Positions 8,228 through 19,140 of a stretch of 51,326 nt of DNA are shown here, piece after piece. The notes beneath the pieces were generated by a model. The model was not told where the DNA came from. It did no database searches and worked only from the letters and a program-made list of their open reading frames with translations. The position numbers and the translations under genes were made by a program. How positions within the stretch are numbered: position 1 is the stretch's first letter; each line of letters begins with the position of its first letter. The DNA comes from an uncultured Erythrobacteraceae bacterium (GTDB taxonomy: Bacteria; Pseudomonadota; Alphaproteobacteria; Sphingomonadales; Sphingomonadaceae). The stretch spans positions 1 through 51,326 of the forward strand of contig CAMLQG010000014.1 of assembly GCA_946482075.1 (NCBI GenBank), read 5' to 3'.

Positions 8228-8312
8228 GTCATCCCCGCGAAAGCGGGGACCCAGTGCAGCGTTTGCGCTTTATGATAGGGAAGAACTGGGTTCCCGCTTT
8301 CGCGGGAATGAC
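8228..8312. repeat. GTCAT...ATGAC intergenic inverted repeat (near perfect)
   Basis: Arms of 28 bases (starting GTCATCCCCGCGAAAGCGGG) pair at 26 positions by hand alignment. This element lies between divergent genes (acyl-CoA synthetase and smpB), unlike most others here. It overlaps an in-frame upstream extension of smpB, which helps rule that extension out. Confidence 0.88.
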
Positions 8313-8388
8313 GAAGAAATTTGTGGAAGAGATGTTTGCGGGAAGGGACTTCCCCACCGCCGTCTCAGCGCCTACATCGCCCGCCACC

Positions 8389-8871
8389 ATGGCCCGTCCG
8401 AAACCCTCCACTTTCGACAAGAAGAAGATCGTCGCGGAAAACCGCCGCGCGCGGTTCGACTATTTCATCGAGGAGACGTTCGAGGCGGGCATCGCGCTGA
8501 CCGGCACGGAAGTGAAGAGCCTGCGCTTCGGCGAAGGATCGATCGCGGAAAGCTATGCGGAGGTCCATGGCGGCGAATTGTGGCTGGTCAATTCCAACGT
8601 GCCCGAATTCAGCCACGGCAACCGCTTCAACCACGAGCCGAAGCGGCCCCGCAAGCTGCTGATGCACGAACGCGAGATCGGCCGGCTGCAAGGCGCGGTG
8701 GAACGCAAGGGCATGACGCTGGTGCCGCTGTCGGTCTATTTCAACTCGCGCGGCCGCGCGAAGGTGGAGCTGGCGCTCGCCAAGGGCAAGCAGGCCCAGG
8801 ACAAGCGGCAGACGATCAAGGACCGCGATTGGAAGCGCGACAAGGCCCGCATCATGCGCGAGAAGGGCTGA
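8389..8871 (+). CDS. smpB: SsrA-binding protein SmpB
   Basis: This 160-residue protein matches the usual SmpB length. It binds tmRNA and delivers it to stalled ribosomes for trans-translation. Recognisable segments are [20 protein letters not shown] in the OB-fold, NFNHEPKR-like basic surface residues, and the Lys/Arg-rich C-terminal tail ([17 protein letters not shown]) that folds into the mRNA channel. The frame is open back to 8254, but that extension runs through the inverted repeat. The ATG at 8389 gives the family N-terminus ([19 protein letters not shown]). It is followed by the DUF2062 gene and cckA. Confidence 0.95.
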   Translation: MARPKPSTFDKKKIVAENRRARFDYFIEETFEAGIALTGTEVKSLRFGEGSIAESYAEVHGGELWLVNSNVPEFSHGNRFNHEPKRPRKLLMHEREIGRLQGAVERKGMTLVPLSVYFNSRGRAKVELALAKGKQAQDKRQTIKDRDWKRDKARIMREKG

Positions 8872-9074
8872 TCAACGTTCTGCCGCGCCGCGCGGGCGTT
8901 CGTCGCGTGCCCGAACGGAATTGCCACACTCCCGAGAAATTGCGCTTGCCCAGTGGCACGCGCATGGTGAAGAGACCATATTCACCCGAGGTTCGGCATG
9001 AACCCGGCAGAACGGGCCAAGCACACCCCCATGGCACCTCTGGGGCCGCAGTTTGAAAGTTGAATGACGCGACC

Positions 9075-9644
9075 GTGAACACCCGCCTGGCAAATATGGC
9101 CCGCCGCATGGTGCCGACGCGCGAACAGCTGGCTGAAAGCCGCTGGATCCGCCCGCTGGCGCGCCGTCAGGAACTCTGGCGGCTGACCCGGCGCTCGGTT
9201 CCGCGCGGCGTGGCGATCGGCCTCCTGGTCGGCATCTTCGCGCTGATCCCGGGTATCCAGATCGTGGGCGCGGCGCTGCTTTGCGTGCCGTGCCGCGGCA
9301 ACATTCCGCTGGCCGCCGCGATGACGTTCCTCAGCAACCCGGCCACCACGCCGCTGATCATCGCAGCCTCGCTCTATATCGGGAACAAGGCCGGTTTTCA
9401 CGCCGATCTCTCCGCCTTCATGGCGCTGTATCATGACAGCGCGGGGCCGGATGAGTGGTTCCGCTGGCTGATCTCCGATGCCGCGCCCGCGCTCCTGGCC
9501 GGGCTGCTCATCATTTCGGTCGTCGCGGCGGCGTTGGGCTATCTCGTTTCCGCCTTTCTTTGGCGGGAGATCGTCGGGCGCAAGCGCCGGGCACGGCTGG
9601 AACGCGCGATCGAGCGCGCCATACAGGCCAGTCCCGCGGAATGA
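9075..9644 (+). CDS. DUF2062 membrane protein
   Basis: This is an integral membrane protein of about 189 residues. After the cytosolic head with PTREQLAESRWIRPLARR come the hallmark GVAIGLLVGIFALIPGIQ transmembrane segment, a second hydrophobic stretch with FLSNPATTPLI (the signature of the family), and a third segment before a Lys/Arg-rich tail. The function is unknown. The start is uncertain: a GTG at 9075, a TTG at 9060 and an ATG at 9096 are all in frame and none has a good ribosome-binding site. I prefer GTG 9075 because it leaves about 13 residues before PTREQL, as I recall in related proteins. It is immediately upstream of cckA. Confidence 0.8.
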   Translation: MNTRLANMARRMVPTREQLAESRWIRPLARRQELWRLTRRSVPRGVAIGLLVGIFALIPGIQIVGAALLCVPCRGNIPLAAAMTFLSNPATTPLIIAASLYIGNKAGFHADLSAFMALYHDSAGPDEWFRWLISDAAPALLAGLLIISVVAAALGYLVSAFLWREIVGRKRRARLERAIERAIQASPAE

Positions 9645-9672
9645 GGCCGCCTGTCAGAAGGATAGCGGGCGA

Positions 9673-12099
9673 ATGAGTCCGCGCATCGGGGGGGAGGCGC
9701 CGGGCCGCAAGGCCGATGGATGGATGATCGGCGCGGCGCTGCTGCTCAGCATCGGCCTGCTCTGGCTGGTTGCGGATGATCCGCTGGTGGTCGTAGCTTT
9801 CGCTGCCGGGCTGATAGCGCTGGGCGCAGGCGCCTTCGTGCTGTCGCGCAAGCCGGCGCAGACGCAGGCGCAGGATTTTGCTCTGCCCGACTGGTCGGTG
9901 ACGGTCACCGCGATCGAGCGATCCGATTGCGCTGTCGCCATCACCGATCGGGCGAACCGTCTGGTCTGTGCCAATTCGACCTATGACAAGTGGTTCGGCA
10001 CGGACCGGGCGCCGCAGGGCCTCGCGCTCGATCCGTCTTCGCTCGAAGCGCTCTCGCGCGTGGTACGCGCCGCGTGGCGCGACGGCAGCGGGGTGGCCGA
10101 CATGCTCGAGATCGATGGCCGCCGCTGGCGGGGCGAGGCGGAGCAGGCCGGGCGCAGCGAGGATTACCTGATCTGGCGCTTCACGCCCGTCGCGGAAAGC
10201 GATCCGGTAGGGGAACTCGGCAGCGCCGTTACCGGCATACTGGGTGCGCTGATGTCACGCGCGGGCGTGGAATCGGTGCTGGTGGGTTCCGAAGGCGCAA
10301 TTCGTGCGGCAAGTCCCGGCTTCGCGCGTCGTGCCGCGGGAGACGAGCGCGCGACGATGGTTGGGCAGGATTTCGTCTCCCTGCTGCGTTCCGACGATAG
10401 GGAACAGATCTTCTTTGCGCGCGAAGGCCGCAAGGGCACGGCGCAGACACTGGTCCATGTGCCGCTCGGGGATGGCACGGCCGATCAGGCGGATATGACG
10501 CCGTCGCTCATGCTGCTGCTCGACGCCGGCGTCGGCATCGGCGGCACGGCGGTGTCCGAGGGATCGGGCGGTGGCGGCACGCCGCAGCTCGAAGCGCTGC
10601 TCGCCCAATTGCCGCTCGGCATGGCGATAGCCGATCGCGACGGGCGCTTCCTCTTCGCCAATGCCGCATTCCAGCGGGCCGCCGGGCTCGATGGCAAGCT
10701 GCTGCCGCCCTATCCGTCCGATCTCGTGGTCAAGGAGGACAAGGGCGCGCTGGTCGATACGGTGCGCCGCTTCGCACAGGGGCCGGCCAATTCCGGCGAC
10801 ATGGCTGTGCGCCTGCGCAGCAATCCGGAAGAACCGGTCTCGCTCGGCCTTGCCGGCGTGCGCGGGCTCGGGACCGGCGCCGTGCTGCTCAGCCTTGCCG
10901 ATACGACCGAGGAAGCGCGGCTGAAGCGGCAGGTCGCCCAGCAGAGCAAGATGCAGGCCGTGGGCCAGCTTGCAGGCGGCGTCGCGCATGACTTCAACAA
11001 CGTGCTGACCGCGATCATCGGCTATTGCGACCTCATGCTGCTGCGCCACATGCCGGGCGACAGCGATTATGACGATATCCAGCAGATCCGCGCCAATTCG
11101 AACCGCGCGGCCTCGCTGACCCGGCAATTGCTCGCCTTCTCGCGCCAGCAGACGCTGCGCCCGGTGGTGCTCCAGGTGCCCGACGTGGTTTCCGAAGTCT
11201 CCCAGCTGCTGAAGCGCCTGATGGGCGAGAAGATCACGTTCAGCGTCCACCACGATCGCGATCTGGGGCCGGTGCGGGCCGATCCGCAGCAACTTGAACA
11301 GGTCATCATGAACCTGGCGGTCAATGCGCGCGACGCGATCCAGCAGAAGGGCGACGGGACGGGCAAGCTGACTCTGGTGACAAGGCGGATCGCAGCGGAC
11401 GACGTGCGCCGGATGAAGGGCAATATCGTGCCCATCGGCGATTACACCGCCCTGATCGTGGAGGATACCGGCGGCGGCATTCCGCCCGAATATATGGCCA
11501 AGATCTTCGAACCCTTCTTCAGCACCAAGGAGCTGGGCAAGGGAACGGGACTGGGACTGTCCACCGTCTACGGCATCGTCAAGCAATCGGGCGGCTTCGT
11601 CTTCGTGGAGAACGTGCCCGGCGCGAACGGCGCGGCCATGGGCGCGCGCTTCATCATCTATCTGCCGGTCTATGCCGGTAGCGAACAGGTTGCCTCGGCC
11701 ACGCCGCTGGAGGAACGGGGCGACTGGTCGGGCGGCGGTCGCCTGCTGCTGGTCGAAGACGAGGACATGGTGCGCGCGGTCGCCGAACGTGCCTTGTCGC
11801 GCCAGGGCTATGATGTGACGACGGCGAGCGATGGCGAAAGAGGCCTTGAAATGATCCGGAACGGAGGCGAATTCGACCTCGTGGTCAGCGACGTGGTGAT
11901 GCCCACGATGGACGGCCCGGCCATGGCGCGCGAAATCCGCAAGATCCTACCGAACCTGCCGATCCTGTTCATGTCGGGATATGCGGAGGAACAGCTCCGC
12001 AACGAGATCGATCTCGACGACATGCACTTTATCCCCAAGCCGTTCTCGGTGCAGCAGATCGCCGACAAGGTGGCGGAAGTCCTGACTTTGACACGTTGA
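9673..12099 (+). CDS. cckA: Cell-cycle hybrid sensor histidine kinase CckA
   Basis: This 808-residue inner-membrane hybrid kinase heads the CckA-ChpT-CtrA/CpdR phosphorelay. Two membrane segments lie at about 17-34 and 37-57, followed by PAS-type sensory modules. The dimerisation helix has the phospho-acceptor His at about 439 in [11 protein letters not shown]. The ATPase domain has an N-box ([10 protein letters not shown]), a G1 box ([11 protein letters not shown]) and a G2 box ([13 protein letters not shown]). A C-terminal receiver carries the phospho-acceptor Asp at about 740 in [12 protein letters not shown] and the conserved Lys in PKPF. The ATG at 9673 lies just after the DUF2062 stop. 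The length and HDFNN motif match CckA rather than other hybrid kinases. recA follows. Confidence 0.93.
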   Translation: MSPRIGGEAPGRKADGWMIGAALLLSIGLLWLVADDPLVVVAFAAGLIALGAGAFVLSRKPAQTQAQDFALPDWSVTVTAIERSDCAVAITDRANRLVCANSTYDKWFGTDRAPQGLALDPSSLEALSRVVRAAWRDGSGVADMLEIDGRRWRGEAEQAGRSEDYLIWRFTPVAESDPVGELGSAVTGILGALMSRAGVESVLVGSEGAIRAASPGFARRAAGDERATMVGQDFVSLLRSDDREQIFFAREGRKGTAQTLVHVPLGDGTADQADMTPSLMLLLDAGVGIGGTAVSEGSGGGGTPQLEALLAQLPLGMAIADRDGRFLFANAAFQRAAGLDGKLLPPYPSDLVVKEDKGALVDTVRRFAQGPANSGDMAVRLRSNPEEPVSLGLAGVRGLGTGAVLLSLADTTEEARLKRQVAQQSKMQAVGQLAGGVAHDFNNVLTAIIGYCDLMLLRHMPGDSDYDDIQQIRANSNRAASLTRQLLAFSRQQTLRPVVLQVPDVVSEVSQLLKRLMGEKITFSVHHDRDLGPVRADPQQLEQVIMNLAVNARDAIQQKGDGTGKLTLVTRRIAADDVRRMKGNIVPIGDYTALIVEDTGGGIPPEYMAKIFEPFFSTKELGKGTGLGLSTVYGIVKQSGGFVFVENVPGANGAAMGARFIIYLPVYAGSEQVASATPLEERGDWSGGGRLLLVEDEDMVRAVAERALSRQGYDVTTASDGERGLEMIRNGGEFDLVVSDVVMPTMDGPAMAREIRKILPNLPILFMSGYAEEQLRNEIDLDDMHFIPKPFSVQQIADKVAEVLTLTR

Positions 12100-12121
12100 G
12101 AAGCGGGCCGAGAAAAAATTC

Positions 12122-12136
12122 GTTCCACTCTTGTTC
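12122..12136 (+). promoter_or_regulatory. LexA (SOS) box of recA, GTTC-N7-GTTC
   Basis: The sequence reads GTTC CACTCTT GTTC, an exact match to the alphaproteobacterial LexA operator consensus GTTC-N7-GTTC. It lies about 76 bases before the recA ATG. A further GAAC at 12142-12145 forms a small palindrome with the second GTTC. An imperfect -35-like TTGACT is found at 12170. Confidence 0.88.
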
Positions 12137-12211
12137 CATGAGAACAAATGGGATACAACGCTGCCTAGATTGACTGGCTCGGTCAACTCGGTAGGCAGCG
12201 GAGGCCATCTT

Positions 12212-13279
12212 ATGACGGCAAGTTTGAAGCTCGTTGAAGGTAAGGAAAACACCGTGGACCGTCAGAAGGCGCTCGAAGCCGCGCTCGCCCAGATCGACCG
12301 CGCTTTCGGCAAGGGTTCGGCGATGAAGCTGGGCAGTCGCGAAGCGATGCAGATCGAAGCGATTTCCACCGGCTCGCTGGGACTGGATATCGCGCTCGGC
12401 ATCGGCGGCCTGCCGCGGGGACGCATCGTGGAAATCTACGGGCCGGAAAGCTCGGGCAAGACCACGCTGGCGCTCCATGCCATCGCCGAAGCGCAGAAGA
12501 CAGGGGGTGTCGCGGCTTTCGTCGATGCGGAACATGCGCTCGATCCGGTTTACGCCAAGAAGCTCGGCGTTGACATCGACGAACTGATCGTGTCGCAGCC
12601 CGATACGGGTGAACAGGCGCTCGAGATCGTCGACACGCTGGTGCGTTCCAATGCGATCGACGTGCTGGTGATCGATTCGGTCGCGGCGCTGGTGCCGCGC
12701 GCCGAAATCGAAGGCGAAATGGGTGACAGCCATGTCGGCCTCCAGGCCCGCCTGATGTCGCAGGCGCTGCGCAAGCTCACCGGCTCGATCAGCCGTTCGC
12801 GCTGTCTGGTGATTTTCATCAACCAGGTGCGCATGAAGATCGGCGTGATGTACGGCAATCCGGAAACCACGACCGGCGGCAATGCGCTCAAGTTCTACGC
12901 GTCCGTCCGCCTCGATATCCGCCGCACCGGCCAGATCAAGGATCGGGACGAGATCACCGGCAACGCCACGCGCGTGAAGGTGGTGAAGAATAAGGTCGCC
13001 CCGCCGTTCAAGCAGGTCGAATTCGACATCATGTATGGCGAAGGCGTGTCGAAGATTGGCGAGATCATCGATCTCGGCGTCAAGGCCGGTCTGGTCGAGA
13101 AGTCCGGGGCTTGGTTCAGCTATGACAGTATCCGGATCGGCCAGGGGCGCGAGAACGCCAAGCAGTATCTTAAGGACAATCCCGAAATTTGCGACAGGCT
13201 GGAAGCTGCCATCCGCAGCCGCACCGACCAGGTCGCCGAGGAGATGATGACGGGCCCGGACGCGGATTCCGACGACTGA
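12212..13279 (+). CDS. recA: Recombinase A
   Basis: This 355-residue RecA forms the filament for homologous recombination and stimulates LexA self-cleavage. Walker [10 protein letters not shown] is at 77-85, the [15 protein letters not shown] catalytic-Glu segment reads [11 protein letters not shown], Walker B is [10 protein letters not shown], and loop L2 contains [17 protein letters not shown]. The ATG at 12212 gives the typical alphaproteobacterial N-terminus. The longer frame to 12131 would run through the LexA box and promoter and is rejected. The acidic C-terminus (TGPDADSDD) is intact. Regulation by LexA is indicated by the operator at 12122-12136. Confidence 0.97.
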   Translation: MTASLKLVEGKENTVDRQKALEAALAQIDRAFGKGSAMKLGSREAMQIEAISTGSLGLDIALGIGGLPRGRIVEIYGPESSGKTTLALHAIAEAQKTGGVAAFVDAEHALDPVYAKKLGVDIDELIVSQPDTGEQALEIVDTLVRSNAIDVLVIDSVAALVPRAEIEGEMGDSHVGLQARLMSQALRKLTGSISRSRCLVIFINQVRMKIGVMYGNPETTTGGNALKFYASVRLDIRRTGQIKDRDEITGNATRVKVVKNKVAPPFKQVEFDIMYGEGVSKIGEIIDLGVKAGLVEKSGAWFSYDSIRIGQGRENAKQYLKDNPEICDRLEAAIRSRTDQVAEEMMTGPDADSDD

Positions 13280-13638
13280 TCCTCAAGAAGCGCGCGAGAG
13301 GCCCTCGCGCGCTTGTGGAACCGGGGCCGGCGTGGCGACCTTCGAGGCGCCTGCCGGCCTTTTCCTTTTTCACTAGATCCTCCCCGCTGCGGGGAGGGGG
13401 ACCGTCCGCAGGACGGTGGAAGGGGCTCCGCGTAGGGCACGCCCCCTCCGTCAGCCGCTGCACCGAAGGTGCAGTTTATCCTGAGCGACGCCCCAGGCGA
13501 CGTCGAAGGGCGCCTGCTTCCTCCCCACAAGTAGGAAGGATCGATATGGCTTCGCGGAAAGTTCGAACTCCACCACATTCCCTCTGTCCATTCGCCGCCT
13601 TGCTTGTCCGTTCTGCCTTGCTCCCCTAAAACCGACTC
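13280..13638. repeat. recA downstream region: terminator-like and G-rich hairpins
   Basis: No gene is seen in these 359 bases. At 13288-13314 an 11-bp stem (AAGCGCGCGAG / CTCGCGCGCTT) follows the recA stop and is probably its terminator. At 13379-13397 a hairpin CCTCCCC-GCTGC-GGGGAGG is followed at 13401-13417 by ACCGTCC-GCA-GGACGGT. This is a separate, G-rich intergenic repeat type, related in its first part to the hairpin at 36118-36144. Fragments such as CCTGAGCGACGCC and GACGTCGAAGGGC near 13480-13515 resemble a further dispersed repeat. Confidence 0.6.
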
Positions 13639-14460
13639 ATGATCACGGGGCAGGAATGGAAAGACGAACGGGGCCGCGCCTGGGCGGACAATTTCACGGC
13701 AACCGATCGCGCCTTCTCCAGCCTGACCCAGACCATGCTGGAGCGCTTGGCGGATAAGCCGGGCGACGAGATTCTCGATATCGGTTGCGGGGCGGGCGAA
13801 TTGGCGCTGGCGCTGGCGCGCGCGCGCCCGAAATCGCATGTCATCGGAGTCGATATCTCGCCCGACCTGCTGGAAGCGGCGCGCAAGCGGGGCGAGCGGC
13901 GGGCCAACGTCTCGTTCGAACTGGCCGATGCAGCCAGCTGGTCGCCGCGTGGCACCGCGCCAGACCTCCTCGTCTCGCGCCATGGCGTGATGTTCTTCGA
14001 AGATCCTACCGCGGCTTTCACCAGCATCCGCACCAGGGCCGCGCCGGGCGCGCAGATATTCTTCTCCTGCTTCCGCAACGCGGCGGAGAATCCCTGGTCG
14101 AAGGATGTGGCCGGTCTGCTCGAACTCCCGTCCCCGCCCGATCCTTTCGCGCCGGGCCCGTTCGCATTCGCGGATGAGGATCGCGTCCGCTCCATCCTCT
14201 ACCGTGCCGGCTGGAAGGACATCCGGTTCGAAGCGGTCGATTTCCCCTTCGTGCTCGGTCTGGGCGACGAGGCAGTGGCGGAAGCGCTCCATTTCTACAC
14301 TTCGATCGGTCCCGCGTCCGCCGTTTTCGCCGAGATGGAGCCGGATGAGCGGGGGGAAGCGAAGGACAGGCTGCGCGGCTTCCTGGAGGAACGTTGCAAG
14401 GATCGGATATTGGCCTTCCGCGCCGGCGCCTGGCTGGTTCAGGCCGCCAATTCCGAATGA
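13639..14460 (+). CDS. Class I SAM-dependent methyltransferase
   Basis: This 273-residue protein has a Rossmann-type AdoMet-binding core. Motif I is ILDIGCGAGELALALA, an acidic residue ends strand 2 in VIGVDIS, and motif post-I/II is FELADAASW. The LLVSRHGVMFFEDP strand is like UbiE/COQ5-type and other small-molecule methyltransferases. The C-terminal part (EAVDFPFVLG... FYTSIGPASAVF) probably binds substrate. The substrate is unknown. It starts at an ATG that follows the recA spacer, and alaS begins 73 bases after its stop on the same strand. Confidence 0.85.
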   Translation: MITGQEWKDERGRAWADNFTATDRAFSSLTQTMLERLADKPGDEILDIGCGAGELALALARARPKSHVIGVDISPDLLEAARKRGERRANVSFELADAASWSPRGTAPDLLVSRHGVMFFEDPTAAFTSIRTRAAPGAQIFFSCFRNAAENPWSKDVAGLLELPSPPDPFAPGPFAFADEDRVRSILYRAGWKDIRFEAVDFPFVLGLGDEAVAEALHFYTSIGPASAVFAEMEPDERGEAKDRLRGFLEERCKDRILAFRAGAWLVQAANSE

Positions 14461-14533
14461 TCGAGCCTTTCACTCACAGATGCGCGGTTAATCCGCTTGT
14501 TTCCGCCAGTTCGCTCGCCTAATCGCTTCGCCC

Positions 14534-17191
14534 ATGCAATCGACCAACGAAATCCGCCGGTCCTTCCTCGATTATTTCGCCGCCAACGGGCACGAAGCCG
14601 TGCCGTCGGCGCCGCTGGTGCCGTATAACGACCCGACGCTGATGTTCACCAACGCGGGCATGGTCCCGTTCAAGAACGTCTTCACCGGGCTGGAGACGCG
14701 AGCCGTGCCGCGCGCGGCTTCATCGCAGAAATGCGTGCGTGCCGGCGGCAAGCACAACGATCTCGACAATGTCGGCTATACCGCGCGCCATCATACGTTC
14801 TTCGAAATGCTGGGGAATTTCTCCTTCGGCGATTATTTCAAGGAACAGGCGATCACTCATGCCTGGACGCTGCTGACCAGGGAATGGGGCCTGCCGGCCG
14901 ATAAGCTGACCGCCACCGTCTACCACACGGATGACGAGGCGTTCGACCTGTGGCGCAAGATCGCCGGCCTGCCGGAAGAACGGATCATCCGCATCGCCAC
15001 GTCCGACAATTTCTGGTCGATGGGCGACACCGGTCCGTGCGGTCCATGCTCCGAGATCTTCTACGATCACGGCGCGCATATCCCCGGCGGCCCTCCCGGC
15101 AGCCCGGACGAGGATGGCGACCGGTTCATCGAGATCTGGAATCTCGTCTTCATGCAGTTCGAACAGCATGCCGATGGCACGCGCATCGATCTGCCCAAGC
15201 CCTCGATCGACACCGGAATGGGGTTGGAACGCGTCGCTGCGGTGCTCCAGGGCCAGCATGACAATTACGATACCGACACGTTCCGCGCGCTGATCGCGGC
15301 GTCGGAATCGCTTACCGGCGTCGCCGCCGTGGGCGACCAGCAGGCCAGCCACCGCGTGATCGCCGATCACCTGCGCTCCACCAGTTTCCTGCTGGCCGAC
15401 GGCGTGCTGCCGTCGAATGAAGGACGTGGCTATGTCCTGCGGCGGATCATGCGCCGCGCGATGCGTCACGCGCATTTGCTGGGCGCGAAGGAACCCTTGA
15501 TGCACCGGCTCGTGCCCGCGCTGGTGGCGGAAATGGGCGCGGCCTATCCCGAGCTTGGCCGGGCGCAGCCGCTGATCGAGGAAACCCTCCAGCGGGAGGA
15601 AGTGCAGTTCCGCCGCACGCTGACCAACGGCCTCAAGCTGTTGGACGAAGCGACGCAGGGCCTGGGCGCGGGGGACAACCTTCCCGGCGACACCGCCTTC
15701 CGCCTCTACGACACTTACGGCTTCCCCTACGATCTCACCGAAGATGCGCTGCGGGCGCGCAATATCGGGGTCGATCGCGCAGGGTTCGACGCTGCCATGG
15801 CGCAGCAGAAGGCTGCGGCGCGCGCCGCATGGAAGGGTTCGGGCGAAGCGGCTGCCGGCGAAGTCTGGTTCGACATCGCCGAACGCGCGGGCGCGACCGA
15901 ATTCACCGGCTACACGGCGACCAGCGGCGAAGGCCAGGTGATCGCGCTGGTGAAGGACGGCGCCGAGGTCGACAGCGCCAGCGCGGGCGATGAGGTGATC
16001 GTGCTGACCAACCAGACGCCGTTTTACGGCGAAAGCGGCGGCCAGTCGGGCGATACCGGAACGATCACGGACGCGGGCGATCTGCGTCTGACCGTTACCG
16101 ACACGGCCAAGCCGCTCGGCCGGCTCCATGCGCATCAGGCGAAAGTCCAAAGCGGTACGATCCGCGTGGGCGACACCGTGCATCTGGACGTCGATGTCGA
16201 ACATCGCGATGCGATCCGCGCCAATCACTCCGCCACTCATCTGGTCCATGCAGCACTGCGTAACCGGCTGGGCGCGCATGTCACGCAGAAGGGCTCGCTG
16301 GTCGCGGCGGAACGGCTGCGGTTCGACTTCTCGCATCCCACCGCACTTTCGGCGGAGGATATTGCCGTCATCGAAGCCGAAGTGAATGCCGAGATCCGCC
16401 ATAACGAGCCCGTCACAACTCGCCTGATGTCGCCGGAAGATGCGATCGAAGCGGGCGCGATGGCGCTGTTCGGCGAGAAATATGGCGACGAGGTGCGCGT
16501 ACTCTCCATGGGCCGGTCCAATTGGCGCGACACCGGGCATAATTACTCGGTCGAACTGTGCGGCGGCACGCATGTCAGTGCGACGGGCGATATCGGGGTG
16601 TTCCGCATCGTCTCGGAAAGCGCGGTCAGTTCAGGCGTGCGCCGGATCGAGGCGCTGACGGGCGAAGGCGCGCGGCGCTGGCTGGTGGGCCGCGAGGACG
16701 CGCTGAAGGGTGCTGCTGGCTTGCTGCGGACCACGCCCGAGGATGTCGAGGCGCGTGTCGCGGCGCTGCTCGACGAACGGCGCAAGCTGGAACGCGAACT
16801 GGCCGACGCGAAGAAGGCGTTGGCGCTCGGCGGCGGTGGTGCGAAGGCTGCTGCGGCCGAAGAAGAAGTGGGCGGGATCAAGTTCTCCGGCCAGGTGATC
16901 GATGGGCTGGACGCCAAGGAATTGCGCGGCCTGCTCGATCAGGAAAAGCAGCGCATGGGTTCGGGCGTGGCTGCGATTGCGGCGGTGAATGACGGCCGGG
17001 CGAGCTTCGCCGTTGCCGTGACGGACGATCTGACGGCCAGGTTCAGCGCGGTCGATCTGGTGCGTGCCGGCGTGGAAGCGCTGGGCGGCAAGGGCGGTGG
17101 CGGACGTCCCGACATGGCGCAGGGCGGCGGGCCTGACGGGGCCAAGGCGGCCGATGCGATCGAGGCGGTCAAGCGGGTGATGGGAGGCTGA
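14534..17191 (+). CDS. alaS: Alanyl-tRNA synthetase
   Basis: This 885-residue class II synthetase charges tRNA-Ala. The N-terminal catalytic domain begins [15 protein letters not shown] and carries the class II motifs ([31 protein letters not shown]). The editing domain has the zinc-binding pair H565/H569 in [10 protein letters not shown] and C676/H680 in CGGTH, which remove mischarged Ser and Gly. A coiled-coil/DHHA1 C-Ala domain follows and ends [14 protein letters not shown]. All elements are intact. The gene ends 6 bases before an inverted repeat and converges on the Kef-type antiporter gene. Confidence 0.97.
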   Translation: MQSTNEIRRSFLDYFAANGHEAVPSAPLVPYNDPTLMFTNAGMVPFKNVFTGLETRAVPRAASSQKCVRAGGKHNDLDNVGYTARHHTFFEMLGNFSFGDYFKEQAITHAWTLLTREWGLPADKLTATVYHTDDEAFDLWRKIAGLPEERIIRIATSDNFWSMGDTGPCGPCSEIFYDHGAHIPGGPPGSPDEDGDRFIEIWNLVFMQFEQHADGTRIDLPKPSIDTGMGLERVAAVLQGQHDNYDTDTFRALIAASESLTGVAAVGDQQASHRVIADHLRSTSFLLADGVLPSNEGRGYVLRRIMRRAMRHAHLLGAKEPLMHRLVPALVAEMGAAYPELGRAQPLIEETLQREEVQFRRTLTNGLKLLDEATQGLGAGDNLPGDTAFRLYDTYGFPYDLTEDALRARNIGVDRAGFDAAMAQQKAAARAAWKGSGEAAAGEVWFDIAERAGATEFTGYTATSGEGQVIALVKDGAEVDSASAGDEVIVLTNQTPFYGESGGQSGDTGTITDAGDLRLTVTDTAKPLGRLHAHQAKVQSGTIRVGDTVHLDVDVEHRDAIRANHSATHLVHAALRNRLGAHVTQKGSLVAAERLRFDFSHPTALSAEDIAVIEAEVNAEIRHNEPVTTRLMSPEDAIEAGAMALFGEKYGDEVRVLSMGRSNWRDTGHNYSVELCGGTHVSATGDIGVFRIVSESAVSSGVRRIEALTGEGARRWLVGREDALKGAAGLLRTTPEDVEARVAALLDERRKLERELADAKKALALGGGGAKAAAAEEEVGGIKFSGQVIDGLDAKELRGLLDQEKQRMGSGVAAIAAVNDGRASFAVAVTDDLTARFSAVDLVRAGVEALGGKGGGGRPDMAQGGGPDGAKAADAIEAVKRVMGG

Positions 17192-17196
17192 TAGCC

Positions 17197-17274
17197 GTCA
17201 TCCCAGCGAAGGCGGGGATCGCCAACAAGATGGCACACCAAGACGTGAAAGATCCCAGCCTTCGCTGGGATGAC
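17197..17274. repeat. GTCAT...ATGAC intergenic inverted repeat
   Basis: The left arm GTCATCCCAGCGAAGGCGGG pairs with the right arm CCCAGCCTTCGCTGGGATGAC. It occupies almost all of the gap between the convergent alaS and Kef-type genes. Confidence 0.87.
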
Positions 17275-17279
17275 GAGAA

Positions 17280-19058
17280 CTAAGCCGTCTTGTCCCTCAA
17301 TGTCGCCGATTTGAGCTTGGGTTTCTCGTCCAACTCGCCATCGCGCATGATCATCTCGCGCAATTCGTCGCGCTTTTCATGGATCGAGGCGATTACCGGG
17401 CCCATCGCGACGCCCAGGTCCACCAATACCGCTTCGGATAGCTGAAGCGAGCTTTCCAGCGTTTCGGGCACCGCATGGCTCGCGCCGGAGCGGTAGAGCA
17501 GGGCGGCATGATCGCCGTCGCGCGCGCGCGCGATGATCGGCAGGTCCGGATAGGTGGAGCGCAGCTTGCGCGTGAGGCGTTGGGCGAGCACGGGTTCGTC
17601 CATCGTCAGGATCACCGCGGGCGCGCGGTCCACCCCGAGCCGGTGCAGTGCATCGGCGCGCGCGGCATTGCCGAACTTGGCGTTATAGCCGTCAGCCTTG
17701 GCCCGCGTGACGAGATCCGCATCGGAGTCGATCGCGATATAGGGCTTGTCGTGGACCGTCAGCATGTCCGCCACCAGCCGCCCGACACGCCCCGCACCGA
17801 CGATCACGACGCGCGGCTCGCCCGTATCGTCTGCATCGTCGCTTGCTTGGGGCACGGTCTCGACCCGCTTGGCCACAAGCTTGCCGAGCATGGCCAGAAG
17901 CGGTGTGACGGTAAGGCCGATCGCGGTGACGATCTGCCAGAACTGCGCGGTGCCGGGCTGGATCAGCAGCGCCTGGGTGGCGGCGGCGAGCACGATCAGC
18001 GTGGTTTCCGAAGGGCTGGCCATCAGGATGCCGGTTTCCGTGGCGGTGCCGCGCCCGGTGCCCATCATCCGCAGCAGGAAGCCGGTGACGAGCGCTTTCA
18101 GAGTCAGCACGCCGACCACGGCGAGCAGGATCGTGCCGAGATTCGCCCAGATCGTCGCAAGGTCGACGCTCATCCCCACGGTAATGAGGAACACGCCGAG
18201 AGCGAGGCCTTTGAACGGTTCGGTGATCCCTTCGACCTCATTGTGATATTCGGTCTCCGCGATCAGCAGTCCGGCGACGAGCGCACCGACGATCGGCGAA
18301 AGACCGACTGCCGCGGTGGCGAGGCTGGCGCCGATCACGACGAGGAGGCTGGCCGCGAGGAACAGTTCGGGGCTCTTGGTGCGGGCGGCCTGGGCGAACA
18401 GGCGGGGCAGCGCAAAGCGGCCGACTACCATCATTCCGCCCACCACCAGCACGCCGAGCCAGATTGTGCGGATCATGTTGCCCGCGCCTTGTTCCGTCGC
18501 ATAGGGCGCCATCGCGCCGAGGAGGAAGATGATCGGGACGATCGCGATATCCTCGAACAGCAGCATGGAGAGCGCTGCGCGTCCGACCGGCGTCTGCGTG
18601 CCCGCTATAGGCAGGACGAGTGCGGTGGAGGAGAGGGCGAGGGCCAGGCCGAGGCCCATCGCGCCGGTCCAGTACTGGCCGAGCATGGTGAGGATCGAGG
18701 CGAGCAGGGCCGCGCTGATCGTCAGTTCGAGCGCGCCCAGGCCGAAAACCAGCCGTCGCATCGTCCATAAGCGGTTGAAGGACAGTTCCAGCCCGATTGT
18801 GAACAGCAGCAGGATGATGCCGAATTCGGCGAAGGGTTCGAGGCCTTCGCTGTCGGTGATCGTGAAATGGGCGAGCCAGGGATAATCATAGACCAGCTTG
18901 CCCAGGCCGAATGGGCCCACCGCCACGCCGATCAGGATGAAGCCGATGACCGGTGTGATGCGGAAGCGCGCGAAGACTGGAATCACGAGGCCGGCCGCAC
19001 CCAGGATGATGAGCGCGTCGGAAAGCAGAGGAGATGTGTGGGATATTTCGGCCGCCAT
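17280..19058 (-). CDS. Kef-type K+/H+ antiporter (CPA2 family with RCK/TrkA-N domain)
   Basis: This 592-residue inner-membrane protein has about 12 hydrophobic segments over residues 10-390, the CPA2 exchanger fold, including ELSFNRLWTMRRLVFGLGALEL and LSSTALVLPI. It is followed by a cytosolic NAD-binding TrkA-N domain with GAGRVG at 421-426 and the acidic IAIDSDAD strand end. It is expected to exchange K+ for H+ under nucleotide or glutathione-type control. KefB/KefC/YbaL-like assignment is not resolved. The C-terminus is rich in charged residues (DGELDEKPKLKS). It lies downstream of the GNAT-nitrilase gene on the same strand with an 82-base gap. Confidence 0.9.
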   Translation of the reverse strand: MAAEISHTSPLLSDALIILGAAGLVIPVFARFRITPVIGFILIGVAVGPFGLGKLVYDYPWLAHFTITDSEGLEPFAEFGIILLLFTIGLELSFNRLWTMRRLVFGLGALELTISAALLASILTMLGQYWTGAMGLGLALALSSTALVLPIAGTQTPVGRAALSMLLFEDIAIVPIIFLLGAMAPYATEQGAGNMIRTIWLGVLVVGGMMVVGRFALPRLFAQAARTKSPELFLAASLLVVIGASLATAAVGLSPIVGALVAGLLIAETEYHNEVEGITEPFKGLALGVFLITVGMSVDLATIWANLGTILLAVVGVLTLKALVTGFLLRMMGTGRGTATETGILMASPSETTLIVLAAATQALLIQPGTAQFWQIVTAIGLTVTPLLAMLGKLVAKRVETVPQASDDADDTGEPRVVIVGAGRVGRLVADMLTVHDKPYIAIDSDADLVTRAKADGYNAKFGNAARADALHRLGVDRAPAVILTMDEPVLAQRLTRKLRSTYPDLPIIARARDGDHAALLYRSGASHAVPETLESSLQLSEAVLVDLGVAMGPVIASIHEKRDELREMIMRDGELDEKPKLKSATLRDKTA

Positions 19059-19140
19059 GTCAGGCCAAGGCTATCGCGCAGGCAGTGAAAAGGCCAGCGG
19101 TGGGCGGCATTTCTTGGCCCCCCCGTTCACCAAGACCCGT

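Noticed and set aside
8254..8388. N-terminal extension of smpB
   Set aside because: The upstream in-frame part lies inside an inverted repeat and gives a protein longer than the family; the ATG at 8389 fits SmpB length.
8998..9063. 21-codon ORF (MNPAERAKHTPMAPLGPQFES) before the DUF2062 gene
   Set aside because: Only a weak CGAGG precedes it and there is no supporting motif; it is kept as a note because a leader peptide is conceivable.
14720..16573. Long open frame opposite alaS
   Set aside because: It is a shadow of alaS with no domain signature.
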